DNA of 64,000 nucleotides from Larus michahellis (taxonomy: Eukaryota; Chordata; Aves; Charadriiformes; Laridae). Positions 50,709 through 60,978 of the stretch are shown here, piece after piece. The position numbers were made by a program, and so were the translations under genes. The notes under the pieces are model-generated. The model saw nothing but the letters and a program-made list of their open reading frames with translations, did not search any database and had not been told where the DNA came from. The DNA lies in the NCBI RefSeq assembly GCF_964199755.1, contig NC_133896.1:103198301-103262300 (forward strand). The letters run 5' to 3'. Each line of letters starts with the position of its first letter. Position 1 is the stretch's first letter.

Positions 50709-53700
50709 GCAGTGGGGGTTTGGAAGGTTGTAGAGTGAGCCCAATTCACCTAGCCATACAATCCATTTCACAGTGACCTGGTAAAAATGATAGGTTCCTT
50801 GCTTTCTTTTGTGGTTTGTTTTTTTTCCCCCAACTCTTATCTGGATTTTCGAAAGGCTTTCTCTGCTTCATCCACGTTTACTCTGACTCATTTCCGCACA
50901 GTCTACCAGTTTATGCAGGAAGGTTGGTTCGGAAGGCACAGATACGTGCAGACAGATGCTGTTCTACAACTGTAGCCTGCCTGCCTGCAGTAGCAGAACA
51001 TGATGAATGACAAATTGAAAAGCAGAACTTCTCTGCAGAAGGGGACCTGCTAGGGGTTTAAGTAGCAGTATTGATCAGGCATAGGGCATCCTTAACCACA
51101 GGAGACAACACTGAAGCAATTGGTGTCTCTCTTTCCTTCTGTTGTTCCCATTCTTCTAGGGGCTATGATTGTCTTTAACACTGTCCTTTTATCTCCTCTA
51201 TGTCCTCATCATCTATGAGATGTGTTGGATATGTATTCTTTTTTTTTAATTTCTCCTTGCCCTAAAATCAATCCTACCAGATCTGAAGGTTGATTTCCTT
51301 TTGTGACCCGTGTTGATCACTTGTGGCTCATGTCCATGCTGTGGGTGCTCTGCTGACATCCTATGTCTGTGCTCTTGGGAAACAGTGTCGCACCTCAATT
51401 TTTTCTATTGCTGTCCCACCCAGTATCTGGATAGCCTCCAAATCTGATCCAAGCTGTGTGCCAGCATCATCAAAAAACAAGTCAGTCCTGCACTCAGTCC
51501 TGGCTGACCCCAAGTTCATTTAACATGTGTCTAGAGGCAGACCGTAGGGCAAGTCGGGCGGTAGGCTAAGACCAGATGTTACGCTTTACTGAGCTGTACT
51601 GCTTGTCTATGGAAAGAGGATGTTAAGAATTCAGCCACACTACAGTGAATGCGACTCCAGAGTCAACGCTGGGGCTGGGAAGCGGTTGTCGGCGGAGAGA
51701 TGCTTAAGGAGTACAAGCTCATGTGGTAAAGACGAGGACGCGCGGCTGGAGCGCGTGGGTTGTGTTCACAGCTCTGCCGCTGGCCGCTCCTGGGCAAACA
51801 GCCCGCGGAGTCAGCCGCAGGCCTGCCTCAGCTGCGTCTTGCACTCAGCTTGCAGAGTTATTAATCTTTTCCCTTCTAAAAGAACTCACCTTGATCCATT
51901 TATGGAAGAGACCGTATGGAAAAATTCTGATTAGTCATTTACTTATCAAATTACTTTTGTGAATTAAACGGACTTTACCGACGCAGAGCCAGAGATGGCA
52001 GCGACCTTAACTCCACAGCTGCAAAACATATAATGCTTCTCATTGCTGAAAGGGATATTTCCTGTTAAGGCTGCACATTTTGAAGGGAGCCAGTTTGGTG
52101 GGATGTTAGCACTTCCTATGCTATAAATAGACCAGATGAGTATCACTTTCAGTCTCAAAGGAATACATTTCTAATTTCTTGAGGGAAGTAACAGTATCTC
52201 TGGCAGGATTCTCGGCGAGTTTTATACTTGCTGATGATGTTTCCTCGCGCCTGAGCTTTAACTTGCTTGTTAATGAATGAGCGCGCTTGTTGCAGCACAT
52301 AGGCATTTAGGAGCGCTATTAATAGCTTCAGAGGCACGACGCTGCAGTTGAGGTCGGAGAAGTCCTCGCTGCTTTAGATTGCTAGGTGGGCAGAAAAGGA
52401 GAGCCAGAAACAATGTGGCAGACCGTAGGTTGAGCGTTAAATGGCCAGCAAGGTTGTGAGGAGGGGAACCACCAGTTTATTCATAGATTTCCTTCCATGT
52501 TGGAAGGAAGGAAGGATGATTCAGCAAATGGGGTTCCTCGGGGACAGAGGTCTAGAGGTGACCTCTCAAGAGTTGCGTGCCTCTGCCTCACTGTGCAGCT
52601 TGCATGTGCTACATCCCCCCTATTTCTGAGCCCTGAGCCTGCTGCTGTTGTAAGACAGAAGCTAGTGCAGGAAGTCCAGGTAACTGAATATGCTGGCTCA
52701 GTTGCTCATTTTTACAAGCTTAAGAAAAAAAAAAAAAAGTCTTTTGTGTTCAGCATTTTGTTCATGAGCTGTGAAGCTGCACGTGTGAATGAAAATAACA
52801 GAGCTGGGAATTGGGTTGACACTGGGCTTGAATGAGAATGCTTCCTGTTGCTGTTTTTAAAAACCGGGAAAATGAAATCCTAGCCCCTGCTCCCACTCAG
52901 GTTTAGAGAACCATAAAGAAAGCAGGCAGTTAATACACGTTTGTTATTGTGCCTCTGTGCCTCTGCCATGTGTGAGGGTTTGGGAACCTTGTCAGGAACA
53001 ATAAAGAAGGTTTTGGCGAAAGACCATCCCACAGTTTGAAATAACGAGTGCTGGACACTTAAAACAAATTTCTTCTCTACGGCATGTTTGTCAGGGTGCT
53101 GCAGGGTGTCTGACCATACAGTACCTGCTGAGCCATGCATTTGATTTTAGAATTAAATGATAGTTGGGACTGGAAAGAGGACAAATGAGTGGATGCCATG
53201 ACAGAATTCAGCTGTTCTTGGAGCATCCAAAAGAAGCTGACATTTTGGGGATGATACTGTTAATTTTTGAGTATTAAGGAGAGTTAGTGACCATCTGAGA
53301 GGAGATGCATAGCTATAGAATAAGAAGTGGGGGAAAGGGAACTATACCAGTGTGACTCTAGAAGGTAGCAGAGCACTGGGCTTCAGGGACTCGCCTGATT
53401 ATTTATGCCTGGCATATCAGGCATATGGGTTTTTTCCAGTTATTAACTGCTCAGTTGAAGAAAATGCATCTGCTATGTTGGCCAGTGTACATGCAAGTAA
53501 AAGGCATTGAAAAAATTCTTCGCACTCTGATTTACTCGTTCACAAACTTTGGTCCATAAGTAAATAACAGTCTACAAGGTAGTTTTAAGTGGTCTACAGC
53601 CAGTCTTCAGAGCAGCGCTGCACAGTAAATCATGTCGTATTTTATTACAAAGGATTAAAGTTTAAAGGCTTTTGAGGGTGAGCAGCAGTGTGCCGAGTAC

Positions 53701-54381
53701 TCGAGCGAGAGGAAAGCTGAACGAGCTGGAGGAGGCCAGGGAGGTCCAGCCAGTCCCCTTTGATCCCCGAGAACAGGTTATAGTTCCTGTACCCTGAAGC
53801 AAACGAATTAATTTGCTAAAAGGCTTGGTGTTTCTGCTGCAACAGGATTTCCTGGCCAAGCTACTCTCTGTCTCATTCTGCTTTTTCACTGCTTGCTAAA
53901 GGTACTTATCTGTACAGAGGCACACAGGCATGTAATTCATCCTCCTGGGAAGATCCATTTTCCCCTCACTGCCAGACTACAATAATTTTCCATCCATTTT
54001 CCCTTCTAAAAGCTACTCTTTTCTCTCTCCTTCATCAGTTACCTCGCTAACATGGCTACCATTTCCTCATTTTTTTTTTTTTTATTTTTACTTTTTCCAT
54101 TCGGCAAGACAAGTGTTTGGGCAGTAGGCTTTAACGGCATCATCCAGGCATGGACACAAAGCACCGTGATGTGGGAGAGAATTAATCACCGCACTAAAAT
54201 GATTAATGTTCTGTTTTGATCATTTTGCATCCCACCATTGCATTTCAACTAACAACAGGTTTCTGTCTTTGACCTACGTGCTTCAAGTCTTCGTTAAGGT
54301 TTTGCCACACACTGTCATAATCACTAACAACTGCTTGGGTCTGAAGGTAATTGTGTTTTTATTTTCTGGTTCATGCTTCAG

Positions 54382-54510
54382 GAAAAATTAAAACTTGATG
54401 CTGAGAGGGAAAAACTAGAGAGGCTTCAGGAGCTTTACTCCGAGCAGAAGACGCAGCTTGATAATTGCCCTGAGTCCATGAGGGAACAATTACAGCAGCA
54501 GCTGAAGAGG
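54382..54510 (+). CDS. PHLDB2: PHLDB2 exon 7, coiled coil
   Basis: 129 nt, residues 668-710, phase 0 at both ends, with acceptor CATGCTTCAG. It reads EKLKLDAEREKLERLQELYS, EQKTQLDNCPESMREQLQQQ, LKR, nearly identical to mammalian LL5-beta as recalled. The donor AGG|GTCAGT has C at +3 and is weaker than the others in the gene. A U-rich tract begins about 30 nt downstream. Confidence 0.96.
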
Positions 54511-54540
54511 GTCAGTAGCAAGTTTCAAGATTGCACTAAC

Positions 54541-54575
54541 TTTTTTTTTTTGTTGATTTTTTTTTTTTTTTTTTA
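54541..54575. repeat. T-rich tract downstream of exon 7
   Basis: Two T runs (11 and 18 nt) separated by GTTGA and ending TTTAG. It may assist the weak exon 7 donor through U-binding proteins such as TIA1 (inference) or may simply be low complexity. Confidence 0.8.
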
Positions 54576-56115
54576 GAGTGAAGTGTAACATATGCTGTTT
54601 CAAGTACCCAGTGTCTGAACATATTTGCAACTTATAATTGTTAATAGTCACCAGGGTTATGTTTTTGTGTGGAATGCTTGTAATAGATAATGTGCACGGC
54701 GGCAAACGAGTAGCATACAAATGGGCGGCGTAGAAATCGTTTTGTGTTGAATGCTTTTAAAGCTTTGGGCTGCTTGCCTGTAATGAGCCCCTTAGGCCTA
54801 CTGGGTGGTGTGGAAGCTGTTGTGATGTTTAGATGGACGATGGAGCGTTGCTCTTTACCTGTGTGAGCGAAGGCAGGAACTGAACTTTGGTCAGTGGGAT
54901 CAGCCGTGTTAGCAGCATTTTCCTGTCGCTGTCGTTTGATCCTTTTGTGTTCTCCTCCTTTGCAATGCTGTAAATGGCTGTCTCAGTGAAGCAATGGATA
55001 ACTTCCTTTTTTTTCAGTACCTAACTTAGCTGTTAGCCTGAACTGTGCTTTGAAAAATTAATTTTTAATATTATACCTCTTACTTACTTTAATGGCTTTA
55101 TTTGTTCCTGCGTTTTCAACAGTTGCACATTGGTATAATAACCTTCGCATAAAATCTAATTGCAGTTTGATTTTATTTTGTATTATTTGTAACCGAAAGA
55201 GCTACAATATTGTCTGTGAAGGTACAGTTATTTTCTGTGGAAAGACTTTAGTATTTATTTATGTTAAGTGGGTTCTACAGCACATACAGTTAGCTTGGGT
55301 GGGGGGAGGGGGGGTCATTTTCAAAGCACCAGTACAGCAAGCTCAAGACGCCACCTGAAAGTCAGACTAGACTAGATTTATTATTATTTTTTTTCCTGGA
55401 TTGGGTGTTTGTATCAGGAATGAGGTCCGTAATAGCAGTGACCAAAAAAGGGCTTTTTTTGCTTTATAAGAAATATTCTTTAGATTTTGTTTTATTTGCA
55501 GAATTATATTTTGGTTTTTCAAGGAGCAAAAAGTAATAAAGTCCAGCTTTGGAAATAACAATGCTAAATTCTTCTGTAGTAACTCAGAAGTTTGCTGGTT
55601 TTGAGACACTTAAGGATTTTTGTAAGTAACATTAAAAAATAAAATCAGTATTGTGTAATCTGTCATACATATTAAAGGGAAAGAAAGCCTTTCCTATGCA
55701 GTTACGTACTTGGATGTATAAATTAATAAGAAGTTGCAGTCTTGTTGCTGTGGGATGATAGTAAGTCCTTTCTCACTACAAAAGAGGCTTCTATAAATCT
55801 GTTTGGTTATTTTTTTAAAATTTTTTTGTTCCAAGTTGGCTTAATAATGATTTTGGATTTGAAAGTGGGACAAAACTTGAAATGCGGGGGTACAACTAAA
55901 TGCCCAGTTGGTCTCTCGCGTTATTCCAGGCCAATTGTAGTGAAAGTTATCTGCAGCTGCTGTTGTTGAAGCAGTAGAAGTTATCACTGAATTATTGCAC
56001 AGTATCTCTTGAACGGATATCAAGTGTGAGAGCAGTTCCGAAATTACTGTAAGTACTGTACCCAAAATATAGAAAAATCTCTTCTTCCCCCCAAATCAGC
56101 CCAGCCCAGGATTAA

Positions 56116-56409
56116 TAAGCAGGGACATCTTGAACTAGATCAGGTTGCTCAGAGCCCCATCCAACCTGACCTTGAATGTTTCCAGGGATGGGGCATCCAC
56201 CACCCCTCTGGGCAACACGTTCCAGTGTTTCACCACCCTCATTGTAAAAAATTTCTTCCTTGTATTTAGTCTAAATCTGCCCTCTTTTAGTTTAAAACCA
56301 TTACTCCTTGTCCTATTGCAACAGGCTGCTAAAAAGGCTCATTGCAGGGGGGTTGGGCTAGACGACCGTTAAAGATCCCTTCCAACCCAAACTGTTCGAT
56401 GATTCTATT
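56116..56409. mobile_element. CR1 LINE copy with 5' inversion
   Basis: 56116 to about 56338 is CR1 in minus orientation: it reads AAGCAGGGACATCTTGAACT, CCCCATCCAACCTGACCTTG, GGCAACACGTTCCAGTGTTT and CTCCTTGTCCTATTGCAACA. About 56338-56409 is the + orientation 3' tail: CATTGCAGGGGGGTTGGGCT, then CCCTTCCAACCCAAACTG and ATTCTATT. In the consensus these two pieces are adjacent, so the body is inverted relative to its own tail. This is the structure expected from twin priming during target-primed reverse transcription. No coding potential remains. Confidence 0.9.
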
Positions 56410-59151
56410 CTCTGAAGTACCGGAGTCTACAGCAGGGTGTGTTGTGCTACTTTCCTGCTAACGCGGTCGGTGTGAAGGTGACAAATTCCCTTATTGCTTC
56501 ATCTCCGGGACTCCAGTAACTTTGTAATTTGTGTCCAGAGTGGGGATGGAGTTGTTGGGCTTGGCAATGGGCAGCTGCCACACTTTGTGTGGACTACTGA
56601 GGGGTTGCTGCTTCCCAGTGTCCATGATGAATATTTGCTGTCCGTGTTGGGCAGGGAGGACACTTCATCAGAAACTGGTGAAACCTGGGGGCTTGTGGGA
56701 AGGCACTGTGGGAAAGCATAGTTCTTCCTGATGGCTTATTTAATTAGCAGGCTTCATCCTTCACTGTTAGTATGGAAGTGCCAAAGCTTGTTTGTTCTCA
56801 TGTGCCTGAGTTTATAAAGGTATGCATAAAAGGAGAATGAGAGTAGCTGCCTGGATTCCTGCAGAGATCTGAAAAGACACTGTCCAATGCTAGGAAATGC
56901 CTTACTCTTCAGATAAAATTCTCCTAATTTTTGCAGATGTTGCAGGTCTATGGAGCTCCCACCATACCCTGAAGTAAGGGCCAGGTTCTCTCCCATCAAA
57001 TTTTCTCCAGTGCCATTAACAGAAGTAATGGAGATGCCAAAAAAATTCATGGTTTGGAAGTGCAATACAGAAACATTGTGTCTGTTGTTTGTTGAGAGAT
57101 TATAAATTACAATATTTTGATGTCAATTGTTTTAATAAAAGGGAGGGAGTATACTTGCTACTTGGCTTTGCGAAGCCATTACCTACAGCAAGAAAAAGTA
57201 TCCTCCTACAAATCGTAGGCTGACGATGTAGGATCCTTGTGAAGGTCATGGCGAGGACATCTCGGAGCCAGACCTCGTGCCCCTGCCGCTGTGCCCTGCT
57301 CCCGCAGGCTGCTGGGGGTCTTGGTCCCTGTGGGCCGGCTTGGCTGGTGATCTCACTGCATTGTGTTTGCAGACACGGGTAGAGCTAAGCTACTGCCACT
57401 CACCCTTTGGAAGTTTTTTAATTTGAAAATGGACTTGGCTTCAAATTAGGGATGGGTTGGTTTTTTTCCCCTGCTGGACACAGAGGTACAGAATGTGATG
57501 AAGCTCTTATTCCATAGTGCATTTCCCAAAAAATGTAGCGTTTTGTGAGTTGAATGTCTGTCAATTGCTTTTTTGGCTCTCAGTTTTCTTCTGTGAAGTC
57601 TGTCTCTTCTTCTGCCTCGGTAGCAATTAATCGGGTATGAAATAGCCTGAACTTGTTGGCTTCCATGGCCCAAGCAAAGCCTTTCTCTTTGTTTTGAATG
57701 CTGAAGATGGCTGGCTGGTTTGAATGAAGCATTTTTGTATTGTAGGTAGCTGCTTGCTTGTAATTTTTAGCCCACATCTTTGATTTTGATCTCTTCACTA
57801 GCTCCTACAAGTGGAAGGCACATCTTTGGGGAATAATGGGAAGATGTTGGTGTTTCGTATACTAACTTGGATGCTTTAGCTTCTGCATCCTGTGTCTTTC
57901 CCTGGAACATAGGAAGCTGGTTTTAAATGCCTTTATACAGACCTATCTGCTTAGCTCGGTCACTAACCTTTGACTTAGGTTGAAATAAGAAAAAGAGTAA
58001 GTTTGCATTTCTCTAAATTGATAAATTGCTTTACAGGATGTAGGTTTTCCTACGTAACAAGTTATGTACAATGTGTCTATTTCAGAGAGCCTCAGCATTT
58101 AATAATACTGTGATTATTAAAAACACCTTTTCCTTCAGAAGTTTGGAACTTGTAAGTTCCAAAGAACTCATAAGTAAGGATTCATGTTATGAATACACAG
58201 ATGTCGCAGGAGAAAGATTAGCATTCCGTTCTTGTGCTGAAAAGCACCATAAGTTTTATCTCGCCATCCCTAAGCGGAAGGGAGGTGTGTTCTTATTTCT
58301 TGAGTCTTTTCTGCAGCATTCAACCTCTTTTTCGTGACATAACCTGGCGTTGGTCCAGGGGAATGCATAAAAGTGGGCTGATACCTTTTCTGAAGTAATA
58401 GACCTCCTGGCTAGGATGGATGACTGGAGTCCTTAATTGTGTGTTTGCACGGGGAGCAACTGTCAGCTCCAATTTGGTGGTCCACGATCAGCCTCTGGCA
58501 GAGCAACTTGCATGGTTGGACACCACTGCTGTGGTGATGGCAGTGTGCTCATGGCACACAGCTCCACGTATCTTTTGCCTCATCTGACTGCAATAAAAAC
58601 AGTGCTGGTGCTGGCGCTAGACCTGAAGAAATTCTAACTGCAGTTCGGACTCCTTCATTTGAGTGTGTATTCCCGTAATTAGTTAATTCAGTGTGCAGTT
58701 CTCTGGTGTCACTGGGATGATACTTTCTGTCCTGTCTGGTTGATAAGCAGATGCTACCCCAGTTCGGCACAAGACAACCTCACCAAATGGGTTCAGGCTC
58801 TGGTGGTGCCGCAGCCAGGCTACAGCAGAGTGATCTGCCTGGCCAGGGTGCCCTCGGCGCCAGGAGGCTCTCGCTTGCTCTGAACACTGCAAACCAGCTC
58901 CCTCGGCATCCAGGTGCTTCATCTTTCTCAGCTGGGGGGGACAGTAGGAGCGGTGGAGAAAGCAACTTCAAAATAATGATTAGCCTTATTTCTCTTATTA
59001 TGAGAGTAGGTCATTAAAAGCATTGAGGTCCTGTTTGAACGTGTTGTATGAGATACGTAAATACCATTTCAGACTGATTTTTGTGTGTGTTTCTAAGTGT
59101 CTCTACTCTGGTGTCAGTGAGAGCATGATTACTTTTTTTTTTTTCCTTAAG

Positions 59152-59307
59152 GATGCTGATCTACTGGACATAGAAAGCAAACACTTTGAAGATTTGGAAT
59201 TTCAGCAGCTTGAACATGAAAGCAGGTTAGATGAAGAGAAAGAAAATCTGACACAACAGCTCCTGCGTGAAGTAGCTGAATATCAGCGTAGCATTGTCAG
59301 TAGAAAG
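59152..59307 (+). CDS. PHLDB2: PHLDB2 exon 8, coiled coil
   Basis: 156 nt, residues 711-762, phase 0 at both ends, between TTCCTTAAG and AAAG|GTAAAA. It starts DADLLDIESKHFEDLEFQQL and continues with EHESRLDEEKENLTQQLLRE and VAEYQRSIVSRK. It is very highly conserved: I see at most one substitution against the mammalian protein as remembered. It forms an acidic coiled coil. Confidence 0.97.
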
Positions 59308-60051
59308 GTAAAAGCATTAACACTCAATTCGTTTGTTCTTTGTTGTTGAGCATGAAGGGGATGAAATGGATCTACAACCTGCCCATCGGTAGGAAATAAT
59401 GCAAAACTTTCCTCTTTGAAAAAGCTTTCGCAGCAGAGCAAAGATGATGGCCTAGTAACATCTGCCACAGATCAAATCGTGCAATTCTCCAAAAGCAAAT
59501 AAATCAAAAATAAAATTCCGTGCCCTTTTTGTATATTTGCATATGAAAATTAAATTCTTTTATTTGCTGCAAAGAGTACCACAGCATTGTTTTTCTTCTT
59601 TAAGAAAGGAGACTACAGTTACTTTGTGCTCATGATTGATGTTAAATGATTTTGTTAAAATAATAATAGAATACCAGATTAAGAAAAGACCTTAATTTTT
59701 AAAATCATTTGTAAAGGTCCTATCTCAACCAATTAAATACCAGTTTTTCAGAGATCAGAAGTTGCATCTCTAAACCAGTTCTGTTTAGCATAGGGAAGCT
59801 AGTCACCGTATTATCAAAGAAAATGTGCAGTTGTTCTTTTGTTTTGTCTCTTGAATAAATGGGCTCTTTACTGCGTCTAAATCTTATTTAATTATCTCCT
59901 TCAGAGCAGTGAGCTGTCTTGTAAAAACGTCTTTTCCTACCCCTTCACTCATGTGAATGAGTGAACTCTCATGAATAAGATCCTTGCTGCAGGTTGTCTT
60001 GTGCTTTGAAAATAAAACATGTAAATTGTGATTATTTTCTTTGTATATTAG
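59308..60051 (+). other. PHLDB2: PHLDB2 intron 8
   Basis: 744 bp, AT-rich. Nothing recognised. Confidence 0.9.
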
Positions 60052-60162
60052 GAAAAGATTTCTGCTCTCAAAAAACAAGCCAATCACATTGTCCAGCAAG
60101 CACAAAGAGAACAAGATCATTTTGTAAAAGAGAAAAACAACTTAATAATGATGCTGCAAAGG
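60052..60162 (+). CDS. PHLDB2: PHLDB2 exon 9, coiled coil
   Basis: 111 nt, residues 763-799, phase 0 at both ends, between GTATATTAG and AGG|GTAAGT (a near-ideal donor). It reads EKISALKKQANHIVQQAQRE, QDHFVKEKNNLIMMLQR, which appears identical to the mammalian sequence as I recall it. It is a basic coiled coil rich in Gln and Lys. Confidence 0.97.
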
Positions 60163-60888
60163 GTAAGTATTTATTGTCTTTCAAATATTTTTAGCATGTA
60201 ATAAATGAGAATGTCATAGAATAAAAGAATGTAGAACACGAGAAAAACATCAGTTGTGCAGAAGCTAGTAAGTAGGTAATAACGTGATGGACATCTTTTG
60301 TATCGATTAACCTTTAAAAAAACCCCCGTCTTCTGCATTTAATCACCAGATATCTTAGGAGAAAACTCTAGAGCTTTAGAGGTGCCTCCCTTCCAGAGGA
60401 CTCAACCTTAGGCACCCACCCAGGTGCTGAAGCTGTAAGCCTGTCCTCCCTGTGTGGCTGCTGGAACAGTGCACAGAGAGCTCAGATGTTGGGCTTCTAA
60501 TAGCCCATGCTGGGCTACAACATGAGCTACTTAACATCAGCTAACATCTGGTTAATAAGAAGCTGGCACGAACCCTTCACGTCCGTTATGTTTTTAATCA
60601 TAAGAGAAATCATGTTTAGTTCATTAAGCAGAATCAGCATTTTCAAAATGCTGAAGGAAGACCTATTTGGTTTGGCTGTGGTTATTAAATAAAATCTTTC
60701 ACTAGCTTTTCATTCTGTATCTCCATTTTTTGTTCAGTTCTGCTGTGAGTGGATGAAGCTGAAGCCCTGCTGTGCAGTTTCTAACCTTCTATCCCGGCGT
60801 GTTTCTTTACACGCTTAAGAAAATGGCTAGCATTTATTTTCACTTACATGGCTGTTGGTGTTTAACATAAAATGTCTGTTTTCAACAG
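60163..60888 (+). other. PHLDB2: PHLDB2 intron 9
   Basis: 726 bp, AT-rich. Nothing recognised. Confidence 0.9.
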
Positions 60889-60978
60889 GAAAAAGAGAAT
60901 CTCTGTAATCTGGAAAAGAAATATTCCACACTTTCCGGAGGAAAGGGATTTCCTGTCAGTCCCAATAGTCTAAAAGAG
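60889..60978 (+). CDS. PHLDB2: PHLDB2 exon 10, last exon in window
   Basis: 90 nt, residues 800-829, phase 0 at both ends, between TTCAACAG and AGAG|GTAAAG. It starts EKENLCNLEKKYSTLSGGKG and ends FPVSPNSLKE. The coiled coil breaks at SGGKG. The mammalian protein continues GYISVNE..., which I cannot find in the remaining 3 kb, so the next exon lies beyond the window. Confidence 0.96.

Larger units (their letters stand above)
43523..54381 (+). other. PHLDB2: PHLDB2 intron 6
   Basis: About 10.9 kb, the longest in the window. Contents: (AT)n at 44146-44164, (AAAC)n at 45321-45340, a CR1 fragment at 47598-48010, a T/TTTTG-rich low-complexity tract at 50636-50708, A14 at 52725-52738 and a T run near 54070-54082. 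Open frames in it have no recognisable domain. Confidence 0.75.
54511..59151 (+). other. PHLDB2: PHLDB2 intron 7
   Basis: About 4.6 kb. It starts with the U-rich tract 54541-54575 and contains a 5'-inverted CR1 copy at 56116-56409. The right end has T13 just before CCTTAAG. No exon is recognised in between. Confidence 0.8.
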
